Notes: a model not told the origin generated them from the letters alone. Positions 7,942 through 16,372 are shown, counted from the stretch's first letter. The stretch is 34,545 nucleotides of DNA from Candidatus Woesebacteria bacterium (GCA_018060845.1 JAGOVG010000008.1:1-34545); one strand, 5' to 3'. A program made the numbers and translations.

Positions 7942-9087
7942 TTAGCTGTTATCCAAATATTTTTTATTTTTTAATTGATCAGGGAGGAATGATTCGGTAT
8001 CTCTCATATTATAACCCTGACCATAGCCTAGATTTTTCATGAGCTTGGTTGGGGCATTACGCACTTTGAGTGGGATAGCGAGGTTGCCGTACTTTTTGAC
8101 ATCATCCATGGCAGCAAAAAAGGCGTCGTTGGCTGCCCTGCTCTTTTTGCAGTTAGATAAGTAGACCACACCCTCTGCCAGGTTAAGCTGGCACTCAGGA
8201 TAACCGATGGTTTCGCAGGCTCGAAAGACGGCGTTGGCGACAACGAGCGCGGTCGGGACCGCGACCCCTATATCTTCGGAGGCAAAGATCACCATGCGCC
8301 GAGCGATAAAGAGCGGATCTTCCCCGGCCGCCACCATGCGGGCTAGGTAGTAGAGAGCTGCATCTGCCTGACTGGCCCTCATACTTTTAATAAAGGCGCT
8401 AATAGTGTCGTAGTGTTCTTCTCCACTCTGGTCATAGCGGAGATATGGTGACTGTAGTGTGGTATTTAAGGCCTCGGTACTAATCTTAGGGTAAAGGGCT
8501 GCCGCGGACTCAATAATATTTAGAGCCTTCCGCCCATCCCCATTGGCAAAGCGAGCCAAAAAGTCGAGAGCATCTGGATCTATTTTTGATTTGAGTTGTT
8601 TGACCCCTTGCTTGATTAGCAACTTTAACTCATCTTCACTCAGTGGTTTGAGTACATAGACGTGAGAGCGGGAGAGGAGCGGACTGATTACTTCAAAACT
8701 AGGGTTTTCGGTGGTGGCGCCAATTAGAATCAGGACACCATTTTCGACATACGGGAGGAGGTAATCTTGCTGTGATTTGCTAAAGCGATGGATCTCGTCG
8801 AGGAAGAGGATGGTCTTTTTATCGCCCACCTTCTCTACAATCGTCCGTATATCATCTTTTTTGGAAGAGACGGCCGAGAGGTAGTGAAAGTCGGCACCCA
8901 CCGAGCTAGCTATTATCTTAGCGAGCGTAGTCTTGCCACAGCCGGGTGGTCCCCAAAAGATGAGTGAGCTGACACTGCCAGTCTCTATGATGCGACGAAG
9001 CGGCGCCCCCTCACCGACCAGGTGTGACTGGCCAATATAGGTATCAAGTGAAGTAGGTCGCAATAAATCAGCCAAGGGTTGAGCCAT
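7942..9087 (-). CDS. rarA: replication-associated recombination protein A (RarA/MgsA AAA+ ATPase)
   Basis: RarA is a clamp-loader-like AAA+ ATPase that acts at stalled replication forks. At 381 aa it is slightly shorter than E. coli RarA (447 aa). The Walker A GPPGCGKT is at residues 46-53, Walker B with D-E-I-H at 97-100, sensor 1 in [10 protein letters not shown] and the arginine finger region in S-P-L-L-S-R-S. The C-terminal MgsA domain shows the conserved D-P-L-F-I-A-R-R-M segment and Y-G-Q-G-Y-N near the end. It is the first gene of a run with the phosphatase and glycosylase genes, making a small repair-flavoured group. No good SD is seen before the ATG. Confidence 0.95.
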   Translation of the reverse strand: MAQPLADLLRPTSLDTYIGQSHLVGEGAPLRRIIETGSVSSLIFWGPPGCGKTTLAKIIASSVGADFHYLSAVSSKKDDIRTIVEKVGDKKTILFLDEIHRFSKSQQDYLLPYVENGVLILIGATTENPSFEVISPLLSRSHVYVLKPLSEDELKLLIKQGVKQLKSKIDPDALDFLARFANGDGRKALNIIESAAALYPKISTEALNTTLQSPYLRYDQSGEEHYDTISAFIKSMRASQADAALYYLARMVAAGEDPLFIARRMVIFASEDIGVAVPTALVVANAVFRACETIGYPECQLNLAEGVVYLSNCKKSRAANDAFFAAMDDVKKYGNLAIPLKVRNAPTKLMKNLGYGQGYNMRDTESFLPDQLKNKKYLDNS

Positions 9088-9135
9088 GAATATATATTCG
9101 CCCTTTTTTCGGTAAAAATCAAGCAGTTAAAGATT

Positions 9136-9861
9136 TTAGCCTAGAACTTTTTTTGCCCAGTAGGCATTGGTCCTAAAGAGGGATTCGAATGTCCCGGCAT
9201 CTGACCAAAAGCCGTCGAGGGTAGCCCACTTTAGCTTGCCCTCTTTGATGTAGGCATTGTTGAGATCGGTTACCTCTAGCTCGCCTCTGCCGCTCGGCTT
9301 AAGTGATCGGATCTTGTCAAAGACTGTGTTGTCGTAGAGGTAGAGGCCAGTGACTGCGAGATTGCAGGGTGCTACCTCGGGTTTTTCGAGGATCTCTTCG
9401 ATCACACTAGGATCGCTCTCGCTAAAGCGAGGGATACCAAACCTATTGGGATCGGTGACTTCTTTTAAGAACACCATTGCACCCTCACTAAAACCAGTGA
9501 CTGCACTACTAATATCGGCGTCGGTTGTGTTGTCACCTAGGATCACGGCCACGCTCTCGCCGTCGGCAAAATCCTCGGCATACTTTAGGGCGTCACTAAT
9601 GCCGCCACTGCCACCCTCTTGATAGGCGTATTCGACGTGAGAGAGACCTAGGTCGCGACCATTCTTGATGACATTGATAAAGTCGCCGGCGTGCACGTCG
9701 CCTGTGACTATTAAGACTTCGGTGATGCCCGCGTTCATCAAGGTCTGGATGGGGTAATACACCATGGGGCGATCATAGACGGGGAGCAAATGTTTGTTGG
9801 TAGCGTGAGTTAAGGGATATAACCTAGTACCTTTGCCACCAGCGAGGATAACACCTTTCAT
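9136..9861 (-). CDS. rmlA: glucose-1-phosphate thymidylyltransferase (RmlA-like)
   Basis: Catalyses dTTP plus glucose-1-phosphate to dTDP-glucose, the entry step to the dTDP-sugar pathway whose next gene (rmlB) is 4.5 kb further on. The nucleotide-binding G-G-K-G-T-R-L-Y-P-L-T is at residues 8-18, followed by K-H-L-L-P-V-Y-D-R-P-M, E-G-G-S-G-G-I near residue 82 and V-I-L-G-D-N near 107. At 241 aa it lacks the C-terminal extension of classical RmlA (about 290 aa), which carries part of the allosteric site, so feedback control by dTDP-rhamnose may differ. AAGGAG lies just upstream of the ATG. It is separated from the other rml genes by rarA and others, though all point the same way. Confidence 0.9.
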   Translation of the reverse strand: MKGVILAGGKGTRLYPLTHATNKHLLPVYDRPMVYYPIQTLMNAGITEVLIVTGDVHAGDFINVIKNGRDLGLSHVEYAYQEGGSGGISDALKYAEDFADGESVAVILGDNTTDADISSAVTGFSEGAMVFLKEVTDPNRFGIPRFSESDPSVIEEILEKPEVAPCNLAVTGLYLYDNTVFDKIRSLKPSGRGELEVTDLNNAYIKEGKLKWATLDGFWSDAGTFESLFRTNAYWAKKVLG

Positions 9862-9875
9862 AAAGACTCCTTATG

Positions 9876-10133
9876 TTAGAGTACGAGCGTACTCATGACT
9901 ACTATACCTAGGGCAGTGACCAGCACATATTCTAGCACGGTCCGACCGGTTAGATCTTTGAGAGTCAGGTGGTGGATGAGGCCCCAGATAAGATAGATCA
10001 CGCCGTAGACGACGGTCGCATAAAGAAGTACCTGTGGCATATTGCGGAGCGTAAAGACGAGACCGAGGTAGACGATCGAGGTAGCCGCGAGGAGGCTGTA
10101 GGCGAGTTTGTGTTTTTGGACATCTTGCATCAT
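9876..10133 (-). CDS. small three-helix membrane protein
   Basis: An 85-aa protein with three hydrophobic segments (about residues 12-29, 35-53, 65-84) and a short cytoplasmic-looking N-terminus MMQDVQKHK. I do not recognise the family. It sits between the CAP-domain gene (9 bp upstream) and rmlA (14 bp downstream) in the same direction, which supports a real, co-transcribed gene. The N-terminus has two adjacent ATG codons, so the start could be one codon later. Small polytopic proteins like this are common next to CAP and sortase genes in such genomes; no function can be assigned. Confidence 0.6.
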   Translation of the reverse strand: MMQDVQKHKLAYSLLAATSIVYLGLVFTLRNMPQVLLYATVVYGVIYLIWGLIHHLTLKDLTGRTVLEYVLVTALGIVVMSTLVL

Positions 10134-10142
10134 ATATACCCT

Positions 10143-11093
10143 TTACAAAATAGAGCCTGCGTTAAGAATAGTGGTCGCGAGTAATATCACGTTGATAAAG
10201 ACAATGTGCGCCCAGTTTTTGCCAACTCGTCGGGAGATGACCTTAGACTCAGCGAGGATTAGGTCGATCACTAAGACGAGGATAAAGAGCAGTGTGGTCG
10301 CCAGACTCATGATCTTTTTGAGGGTAAACTCATTTAGTTTGGGCTGCACCTGTACCTCGGCAACTACTGCCTCGACACTCTCAGGCGTAGCTGACTGCAC
10401 CTCGGGCTCGGCCTCGTCAGTTATCGTAGTTGCTGGGACGATGGTCGGAGCGGGAGTCGTAGCAGGCGCTACTTCTTTGACAGCTACGGTACTACTACTC
10501 GTATCTGCTGCTGCAACAGTCCCATTAGCTGGCGCACCAAAGAGCTGGACGACCAGCATGGTATCTTTACCCTGCAGTGTTCCTGGGACTACGGCGATCC
10601 CGATCTCTTTGTATTTGGCGTTAACGATATTGTCGCGGTGAGTGGGCGAGGCCATCCAGGCTGAGAGCATACGATCGGTACTACCAAAATCTTTGGCCAG
10701 GTTTTCGCCGGCATAGAGGTAGCCATAGCCGGCCGATTTAAACCAAACCCAGGGAGTCTTGCCACTAGGCGAGTTGTGGGCCCAGTAATCTTCTTCGATC
10801 ATGTTGGCGGCTTTCCTACGTGCGGCATCGGCTAGCTTTTCGGAGTAGACGAGCGTGGGCAAGCCGGCCCGGGTGCGCTCACTATTGGTGGCACTCACCA
10901 CCTCGTTAATGGTGATACTGCTAGTAAAACCAAGGATGTGGTAGGGTGTGGCATCAAGCAGGCGGAGAAAGAGGTTACCGGTTAAGAGTACACCAATAAA
11001 GAAAAAGATCCCAGAATTATGCAGGAGCTTGGCCCGAAAGTTGTTGGTGTGATGTGGGGTAAAATAATGCCTAATTTTGGCGCTAAATGACAT
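10143..11093 (-). CDS. CAP/SCP-domain protein anchored at both ends
   Basis: A 316-aa envelope protein. An N-terminal membrane helix (about 27-47) is followed by a CAP (SCP/PR1, cysteine-rich secretory protein-like) domain from about 60 to 185: V-S-A-T-N-S-E-R opens it, A-H-N-S-P-S-G-K (His about 105) and G-E-N-L-A-K follow, and the closing S-P-T-H-R-D-N-I carries a conserved His. The Ca/Zn-site histidines of the fold are therefore present. An Ala/Thr/Pro-rich linker (about 190-250) leads to two further hydrophobic helices (about 258-285 and 290-315). The CAP domain probably lies outside the cell. CAP proteins act in lipid binding or proteolysis in other organisms; the role here is open. Confidence 0.85.
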   Translation of the reverse strand: MSFSAKIRHYFTPHHTNNFRAKLLHNSGIFFFIGVLLTGNLFLRLLDATPYHILGFTSSITINEVVSATNSERTRAGLPTLVYSEKLADAARRKAANMIEEDYWAHNSPSGKTPWVWFKSAGYGYLYAGENLAKDFGSTDRMLSAWMASPTHRDNIVNAKYKEIGIAVVPGTLQGKDTMLVVQLFGAPANGTVAAADTSSSTVAVKEVAPATTPAPTIVPATTITDEAEPEVQSATPESVEAVVAEVQVQPKLNEFTLKKIMSLATTLLFILVLVIDLILAESKVISRRVGKNWAHIVFINVILLATTILNAGSIL

Positions 11094-11132
11094 GCTTTAT
11101 TATGGTCACAAATTATCAAGACTAGCAAGTGT

Positions 11133-11528
11133 CTATTTGAGCAAAAATACGTCGAGGTAGAGACCCCAGACAAGAGCGATCGTTGAGGCGACAAAGATAA
11201 AGATAAAGTTCCAGCGCTCTTTGGTGGATAAGAGCGTGCCGAGGATATAATCACTCGCCTCTTTTTCGGCAGCACTAAACTCTTTGGATCTTTTGATTTT
11301 ATTTAATAGTCTGTATTTTTTGAGGAGCTCGTACCTTTTTTCGGAGACCTGATAGCGATGAGCAAAGTAGATAATAAAGCCAACAGTACCGATGTACCAG
11401 GAGATGGTAGACCATATGGTCGAGTAATTGTTTAGGACTACGATGATACGGTAGGCAAAGGTCGCCACGATCCCCGACCAAAAATAGAACTCACGGGTAA
11501 ACTTGGAATGGGGTTTTAGCTTTTGCAT
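11133..11528 (-). CDS. small membrane protein of unknown function
   Basis: A 131-aa protein with three or four hydrophobic stretches (about 15-30, 40-58, 106-130) and a charged central helix (about 60-95) rich in Lys, Arg and Glu that probably faces the cytoplasm. I do not recognise the family. It lies 31 bp after the sortase gene and 39 bp before the CAP gene, in the same orientation. Its position between two envelope genes suggests an envelope job, but nothing in the sequence defines it. Confidence 0.6.
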   Translation of the reverse strand: MQKLKPHSKFTREFYFWSGIVATFAYRIIVVLNNYSTIWSTISWYIGTVGFIIYFAHRYQVSEKRYELLKKYRLLNKIKRSKEFSAAEKEASDYILGTLLSTKERWNFIFIFVASTIALVWGLYLDVFLLK

Positions 11529-11559
11529 ACTCTATATACAGAGTAGCACAAATACTAGA

Positions 11560-12150
11560 TTAGTTGAGATGAGCAACGACCACGTAGCGATCCCGGTCTA
11601 GCAGACCAATGCAGGTATAGAGGGTTAGGCGGGAGTCGGCGGTATTACGAGTGAGTGAGGTATCATCAGGGGCGATGGTCGCAGTATAGGTGACGGTATA
11701 CGCAATCATCTCAGACTCACTGAGGCTGACAGTAATCAAATCTCCTGGTTTTAGGTCTGGCAGGCGCTTGAGCATGTTTGGCCAATTGTGACCATAGATC
11801 ACGGTATTACCTGAGCTACCAAAACCTGCAGAGTTACTAGCATACGATAACCCCTTGGTAGTAGTCTCCCATTTGCCACCCACAACAGTTGATGGATATA
11901 TAGGCAGAGTGATGCCGAGCTGCTCAATACGCATAAAGGGATAGATGGGGGTTGCGACTGGAGACTCAACCTCCAGTGACTGATCCATGATACTAGGGGG
12001 TACCACGCTATACTCGATCGGGATCACGCGGTAGCGGAGATAGAGCCTGTTTAAGATGAGTGCGGCAGTAAGTGCAGCTGCCACGACCCAAATACTAGGA
12101 TACTTGGATTTTTTACTCTTTGACCTCTTGGGAGATTTAGTTCTTTTCAT
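11560..12150 (-). CDS. sortase (cysteine transpeptidase)
   Basis: A 196-aa membrane-anchored transpeptidase that would cleave a sorting signal between Thr and Gly and attach the protein to the cell surface. A basic N-terminal tail and one helix (about 18-36) anchor it with the catalytic domain outside. The His is in V-I-Y-G-H-N-W (His121), the Cys in T-L-Y-T-C (Cys180) and the Arg in D-R-D-R-Y (Arg186 or 188), giving the full sortase triad. The TLYTC form with short C-terminus fits class D/E-like enzymes better than class A. It overlaps by 14 bp the end of the gene for its probable substrate, so enzyme and substrate are made from one message. Confidence 0.93.
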   Translation of the reverse strand: MKRTKSPKRSKSKKSKYPSIWVVAAALTAALILNRLYLRYRVIPIEYSVVPPSIMDQSLEVESPVATPIYPFMRIEQLGITLPIYPSTVVGGKWETTTKGLSYASNSAGFGSSGNTVIYGHNWPNMLKRLPDLKPGDLITVSLSESEMIAYTVTYTATIAPDDTSLTRNTADSRLTLYTCIGLLDRDRYVVVAHLN

Positions 12151-12745
12151 GGCGAGACTGACGCAGGCCAGTAAAGATAAAGATGAGTGCGAGAACGGTT
12201 AGAGCGAGTAAAACTAGGGAGTCACCAGTTGCGGCTAAGCCTAGAACATCGCCTTCGCTCGGGCTACTATTACTGCTAGAGCTATTTGAGCTAGAGTTGC
12301 TACTCGAACTTGAACTACTGGAGCTAGAACTAGGTGTGGGAGTGTTCCTACAGCTATAGCTAACATTTTTGGCAACAAAGGGATCTGCGACTAGTCCCCA
12401 GAGAGAGCCATCGGGGACATAGAACCAACCCTCTTTTTTTAGGACTTCGACCTGCTCTTCACTCAGTGAGCTAGCGTTCCACCAGTTGGTCTGGATGCCT
12501 GTACCATCAACACTACAAAAACACTGTAGGAGTGTGGACTCATCGAGGTCATAGACCGCGTCTGTTCCTACATATTCACTAGTGGAGCCGACGATGCCAT
12601 GAGTACCATTAGGATAAAAGACTCGGAGGGTACCTTGAGGAGACAAACATGAGGGGAAGTTGGGGGTATCGACAGCGTAAGCTGGGATATAAGAATTGGC
12701 TATGAGACCTAATGAAATAATGAGTGACGATAGTATTTTACGCAT
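12137..12745 (-). CDS. LPXTG-type surface protein with Ser/Asn-rich stalk, probable sortase substrate
   Basis: A 202-aa secreted protein. The signal peptide (1-24) would be cut after A-Y-A. A domain of about 110 residues with four cysteines (near 33, 75, 77 and 132) follows; two copies of a Trp-containing stretch (T-N-W-W near 87, G-S-L-W-G near 113) are visible, but I do not recognise the fold. Residues 139-162 are a stalk of Ser and Asn. The C-terminus is a complete cell-wall sorting signal: L-A-A-T-G at 170-174, a hydrophobic helix 176-193 and the positive tail RQSRHEKN. It is followed immediately by the sortase gene and preceded by a strong promoter and an AAGGA SD eight bases before the ATG. 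Confidence 0.88.
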   Translation of the reverse strand: MRKILSSLIISLGLIANSYIPAYAVDTPNFPSCLSPQGTLRVFYPNGTHGIVGSTSEYVGTDAVYDLDESTLLQCFCSVDGTGIQTNWWNASSLSEEQVEVLKKEGWFYVPDGSLWGLVADPFVAKNVSYSCRNTPTPSSSSSSSSSSSNSSSNSSSSNSSPSEGDVLGLAATGDSLVLLALTVLALIFIFTGLRQSRHEKN

Positions 12746-12788
12746 ATATCCAGTCCTTAGGTCGCATCTGCGACTTATATAGGGTTAG

Positions 12789-12816
12789 ATTATAGCGTTT
12801 TACTGGGGAATTTCAA
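12789..12816 (-). promoter_or_regulatory. sigma70-like promoter of the surface protein-sortase operon
   Basis: On the minus strand TTGAAA (12811-12816) is followed after 16 bases by TATAAT (12789-12794), close to consensus. It overlaps the last codons of the glycosidase-like gene, so the surface protein and sortase genes can be expressed apart from the glycan operon. The leader that follows has a 6-bp hairpin (GTCGCA/TGCGAC, near 12761-12775) just ahead of the SD. Confidence 0.7.
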
Positions 12817-13807
12817 GCCTAGAGTAATATTCGGTGATAACTGGGACTGCGGGAGTAGCTACTCCCCGAGAATTCCAGATCTCGGTAGAGCCACCAACAT
12901 TAACCCAATAGTTTAGACCGATAACGTTTTTATCAGCTTTAAAGACCTCTAAGGCATCATTGATCCAGGCTGCTTGCTCATCCCCGCTGATCTTGCCATG
13001 AATGTCGGGGATCGGGGCGCCCCACTCGCCTAGGTAGATTTTGCCTCCTGAGCTCTCGGCGATCTCGATCAGGTCACGACGTAGCTTGTCATGCGACCGC
13101 ACGTAGTGATCGATCGCGACCACGCCACCAAGCGCCGCTGTTGTCGGCTTGTCCATCACTAGCTTGGCTACGTCAAAGTTCATAGAGTAGTAGCCGACCT
13201 CGACATTTTTGCCGATAGAGCGGAATGCGTCGCGAGACGCATTGTATTCGTCGATCAAAAATTGGCGATACCCCTCTACCCCACCAACCATGCGTGGGTC
13301 CCCCTCCCCGCCGTTTTCGCATTCTGGACACGGGGTAAAGATATCACCTGATGCAAAGAGACTGCCGTTATTTTTGATAAACTCTAGTATCACTTGTTTA
13401 TGCTCATCTCTACTTATCCGCTTATACCCGAACCACCGCTCCCAACCACTAGCGTTACCTCGGAACCAGACCTTGAGGTTATGCTCCCTAGCAGCATCCA
13501 CCCAGCGAGTGAGGAATGGGACAAACTCTGGGTCATAGGGAGTCGCGATCGCCACATGGCTAGCACCAGTGCCTGCAATATCTGCGACCTGGCGCTCTAT
13601 CGCCTCGTCAAAACTACTATCATCCTCTTTCTCACGTGCGATATCGCGGCTATATTTCATGGTGTCGATACTCCGCACCGACCAGTACGGGACGGGAGAT
13701 GGACGGGGGGAGATGATACTCTCTGGTGGCTGGCGCAGGGATGGCAGGCGGATGGCTACTATGTATAGTAGGACGATACCTACTGTGATCAAAACTTTAG
13801 AGGACAT
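12800..13807 (-). CDS. membrane-anchored glycoside hydrolase-like TIM-barrel protein
   Basis: A 335-aa protein with an N-terminal anchor helix (about 4-20), a Pro-rich linker and a barrel-like domain. Strand-end motifs fit a clan GH-A type glycosidase: H-V-A-I-A-T-P near 84, L-K-V-W-F-R-G-N near 111, C-P-E-C-E-N near 160 as possible acid/base (Glu162 or Glu164), V-G-Y-Y-S-M-N near 204, and K-I-Y-L-G-E-W-G-A-P with Glu261 as the likely nucleophile. The closing L-N-Y-W-V-N-V-G-G is also typical. I cannot assign a GH family. It follows the GT-C-like gene by 13 bp, at the end of the glycan operon, so trimming or remodelling of the surface glycan is a reasonable inference. Confidence 0.7.
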   Translation of the reverse strand: MSSKVLITVGIVLLYIVAIRLPSLRQPPESIISPRPSPVPYWSVRSIDTMKYSRDIAREKEDDSSFDEAIERQVADIAGTGASHVAIATPYDPEFVPFLTRWVDAAREHNLKVWFRGNASGWERWFGYKRISRDEHKQVILEFIKNNGSLFASGDIFTPCPECENGGEGDPRMVGGVEGYRQFLIDEYNASRDAFRSIGKNVEVGYYSMNFDVAKLVMDKPTTAALGGVVAIDHYVRSHDKLRRDLIEIAESSGGKIYLGEWGAPIPDIHGKISGDEQAAWINDALEVFKADKNVIGLNYWVNVGGSTEIWNSRGVATPAVPVITEYYSRLEIPQ

Positions 13808-13820
13808 GAGGACATTATAC

Positions 13821-15458
13821 CTATTTATTGTCTTTGATCACTGCCTCGGTCTGGAGACGATCCATAAACTCAGGTTTTAGCTCGTAGATGTCGGCAAAGG
13901 GATAGGCTGCCACACGGGTATAGTTGGCAAAGCCTGGAGTGCGCGAGACTGCGCGCCAGGTTAGATCGGCGTCGTCGTAGGTGCGCATAATAATCCATCT
14001 GGCCCAGTGGTCGGGAGTCGTTGTCGCACTCTCCCAATATTTGCCTGTGCCCTCATGGATAAAGCGCTTCATGGGGAGTTTGCTACTAAAGATAATGGCA
14101 TCATGGCTAGCTGCGGAGATTAGGATAAATCCTTTTTCTTTCTTTGCGTTCGTTTCTAAATAGCCCGAGACTTCGCTCACGTTCTTTTGGCTACTACCTA
14201 CTCTCGCATCATCAATTGCTACTGAGTCAGCACTGATAAAACCTATTAATGTGACTAGTAATAACATTGGGATAATAACTAACCTCCAAGATTTGTACCT
14301 ATCCACTAAGTAACCGATCATAATTGCAATTGTAGGTGATAACATAACACCATACCGTATGTTAAACCAAGTATCACCAGATATTCCTTGAACGTAAATA
14401 ACAGAAAATCCAAGGTAAAGCGCCATTATGTTAAAGATCAACGGAGCCCAAAGCGATGTAAAAGCAACCTTTGTTCTGTTGTCTATCTTTTTGTCTACAG
14501 ACAAAAAGTATGCTCCTATTAGCGATAAAACAAATGGTACCGTGTAGCTGCTATATAGTAAGGAATACATGTAGACTTTAATTGACAAAAAGAGGTTCCA
14601 TTTTGTCGGTAGTACTCCAGCAGATTCCATTACGAGCTGCTGCGCGTGGGCGGAGAATTCGCCCAACATAAAGTAGAGGGGGTCCTTAAAGATTAAGAGA
14701 TTCCACATAAACCAACCAAATACTCCAGTTACTGCTAAAGTCGAAAATAGGATAGTTATACCCTCTACATGGGATAGCCTCTCTCTCCATGAACCCATAT
14801 GCTTACTACTACTGAATGCTTGATTCATTACTAGCAATCCTGCAACTCCCAGCAAAAACCAACCATCATACCTTACTAAGGTCGCCATCATGATCCAAAA
14901 AGCTGCCTTAATTAGTGAAAGAGTGTCACTTTGCTGATGCCAATTTATAAGATAGTAGCAACCAGCTGTCATTGTGAATAACAGGAGTGGTTCGGTCATT
15001 GCGGTTGATTGGAGATAGAGAATATTAATATTCGCGGCAAATACAACTACACCAATTAATTTTCCTAAAAGTCCTATATTAATTCTACCTAGTATTTTAA
15101 ATATCAAAACACCAGTGCCAATAAATGAGAGCATGTTCCAAACTGCACCAGCGAAGCCAGAATGCCACATCCAGTCGTTCCAGATGAGAGGTACCATAAG
15201 GATATGGTTTAGTGGCAGCCAGACAGACCCTAGCTGAGCTAAGCCAGGTTTTAATCCTTCAACAACCCGCCGTCCAATATCCAAGTGTGACCTAGCATCG
15301 TTATACGAAAGAGCTAAGCCATTGTTTAAGTAGTATATGTAAGATAACACTGATGTTATAGTCATTAAAATAATGACTAGAGTTAGTGCGTGATGAGTCA
15401 ACAATTTCTTTATTTGTAAAATAAATATTGAAAACTTATAAATAGGTATTTTTATCAT
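13821..15458 (-). CDS. polytopic GT-C-like glycosyltransferase (PMT/ArnT type)
   Basis: A 545-aa protein with about ten membrane helices that probably transfers a sugar from a polyprenyl-phosphate donor on the outer face of the membrane. The first outer loop carries Y-N-D-A-R-S-H-L-D-I-G-R-R near residues 52-64, the acidic site typical of GT-C enzymes (mannosyltransferases, ArnT). M-T-E-P-L-L-L-F and L-V-R-Y-D-G-W follow, also typical. The C-terminal 110 residues form a soluble outer domain. It overlaps the dehydrogenase gene by 4 bp. Base composition changes near 14200 (residue about 420): the N-terminal part is AT-rich, the C-terminal part matches the GC-richer flank, so the gene looks like a recombinant. 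Confidence 0.8.
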   Translation of the reverse strand: MIKIPIYKFSIFILQIKKLLTHHALTLVIILMTITSVLSYIYYLNNGLALSYNDARSHLDIGRRVVEGLKPGLAQLGSVWLPLNHILMVPLIWNDWMWHSGFAGAVWNMLSFIGTGVLIFKILGRINIGLLGKLIGVVVFAANINILYLQSTAMTEPLLLFTMTAGCYYLINWHQQSDTLSLIKAAFWIMMATLVRYDGWFLLGVAGLLVMNQAFSSSKHMGSWRERLSHVEGITILFSTLAVTGVFGWFMWNLLIFKDPLYFMLGEFSAHAQQLVMESAGVLPTKWNLFLSIKVYMYSLLYSSYTVPFVLSLIGAYFLSVDKKIDNRTKVAFTSLWAPLIFNIMALYLGFSVIYVQGISGDTWFNIRYGVMLSPTIAIMIGYLVDRYKSWRLVIIPMLLLVTLIGFISADSVAIDDARVGSSQKNVSEVSGYLETNAKKEKGFILISAASHDAIIFSSKLPMKRFIHEGTGKYWESATTTPDHWARWIIMRTYDDADLTWRAVSRTPGFANYTRVAAYPFADIYELKPEFMDRLQTEAVIKDNK

Positions 15459-16372
15459 ATAAATTTTGATGGGTTAGAATTAAATAAGTTGTTAACCGCG
15501 TCTACTGCCATCCTTTGGTGTGCCTGCTTTGTAAAGCCTGCAATATGAGGCGAGAGAAGTGTGTTTGGCAAAGACTGTAGATTTTTGTCGATGTTCGGTT
15601 CATTACAAAACACATCAAGCGCGACACTATCGATCTTTCCGTCTTTAACGCATTGGATTAACTCTCCTTCGTCGATTAGCTCGCCACGAGAAACGTTGAT
15701 GAGAGTAGCTCCATTTTTAATCAAAGATAAGCGAGTCTTATTAAACATCCCTCTAGTCTCTTTGGTTAATGGAGACTGTATGCTGATAATATCAGATCTC
15801 TGTAGCAAATCATCTAATCCAACTAGATTAACACCTAATGTCGTAGCCAAATCGGGACTGACGTATGGATCATAAGCTAGGAGCTCTACTTCAAATGGTA
15901 TAAGGCGCTTTGCAACTTCACGGCCTACCGCACCAAGACCTACCATGCCAAATGTTTTTCCTGACAACTCCTCTCCAATTAAATTAAATGATCGCCATTC
16001 ACCATTTTGAAGATTTTGTGACTGTTGATTAATCTTGTGAAGATTAAAAATTGTGCAACCTACTACGTACTCTGCAACGCTCTTCGCGTTAGAGCCTGGA
16101 GAGTTATAGATTTGAATACCCCTATTCTTGGCTAATGTAAGATCTATGTTATCAAGACCGACGCCTGCTTTTAGTATAAACTTTAGATTAGGAAGATCAT
16201 CGATAATGACTGCATCGATCTTGGTATATGTCCTAACGAATATACCTACTACTTTATTTTTGATATCCTCTGACAGAGTGTTAATTATAGTAACGTAACC
16301 ATTATCTCGAAGCATTGTTAGAGCTGAAGGGTCGATTTCTTTGTGATCAATAACCCATACTATATTATTCAT
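15455..16372 (-). CDS. D-2-hydroxyacid dehydrogenase (SerA-like)
   Basis: A 305-aa NAD-dependent dehydrogenase that interconverts a 2-hydroxyacid and a 2-ketoacid. It has the Rossmann motif G-L-G-A-V-G at 145-150, the adenosine-binding Asp168, and the catalytic set Arg229 (S-R-G-E-L), Glu258 (N-E-P) and His276 (S-P-H-I-A-G). It lacks the regulatory ACT domain of 3-phosphoglycerate dehydrogenase. It overlaps the upstream membrane gene by 8 bp and the downstream gene by 4 bp, so it is a genuine member of the glycan operon. It might make a hydroxyacid used as a glycan substituent, or be a passenger; substrate choice cannot be read from the sequence. Confidence 0.9.
   Translation of the reverse strand: MNNIVWVIDHKEIDPSALTMLRDNGYVTIINTLSEDIKNKVVGIFVRTYTKIDAVIIDDLPNLKFILKAGVGLDNIDLTLAKNRGIQIYNSPGSNAKSVAEYVVGCTIFNLHKINQQSQNLQNGEWRSFNLIGEELSGKTFGMVGLGAVGREVAKRLIPFEVELLAYDPYVSPDLATTLGVNLVGLDDLLQRSDIISIQSPLTKETRGMFNKTRLSLIKNGATLINVSRGELIDEGELIQCVKDGKIDSVALDVFCNEPNIDKNLQSLPNTLLSPHIAGFTKQAHQRMAVDAVNNLFNSNPSKFI

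Noticed and set aside
10108-10641. A 177-codon plus-strand frame opposite the CAP-domain gene
   Set aside because: It is antisense to a gene with a clear CAP domain; its Ala/Thr/Ser-rich translation is the mirror of the linker region.
12240-12345. Tandem short repeats rich in AGCTAG-like words, possible CRISPR or minisatellite
   Set aside because: They are codons of the Ser/Asn stalk of the surface protein; units are irregular and there are no spacers. No CRISPR array or cas gene is visible anywhere in the window.
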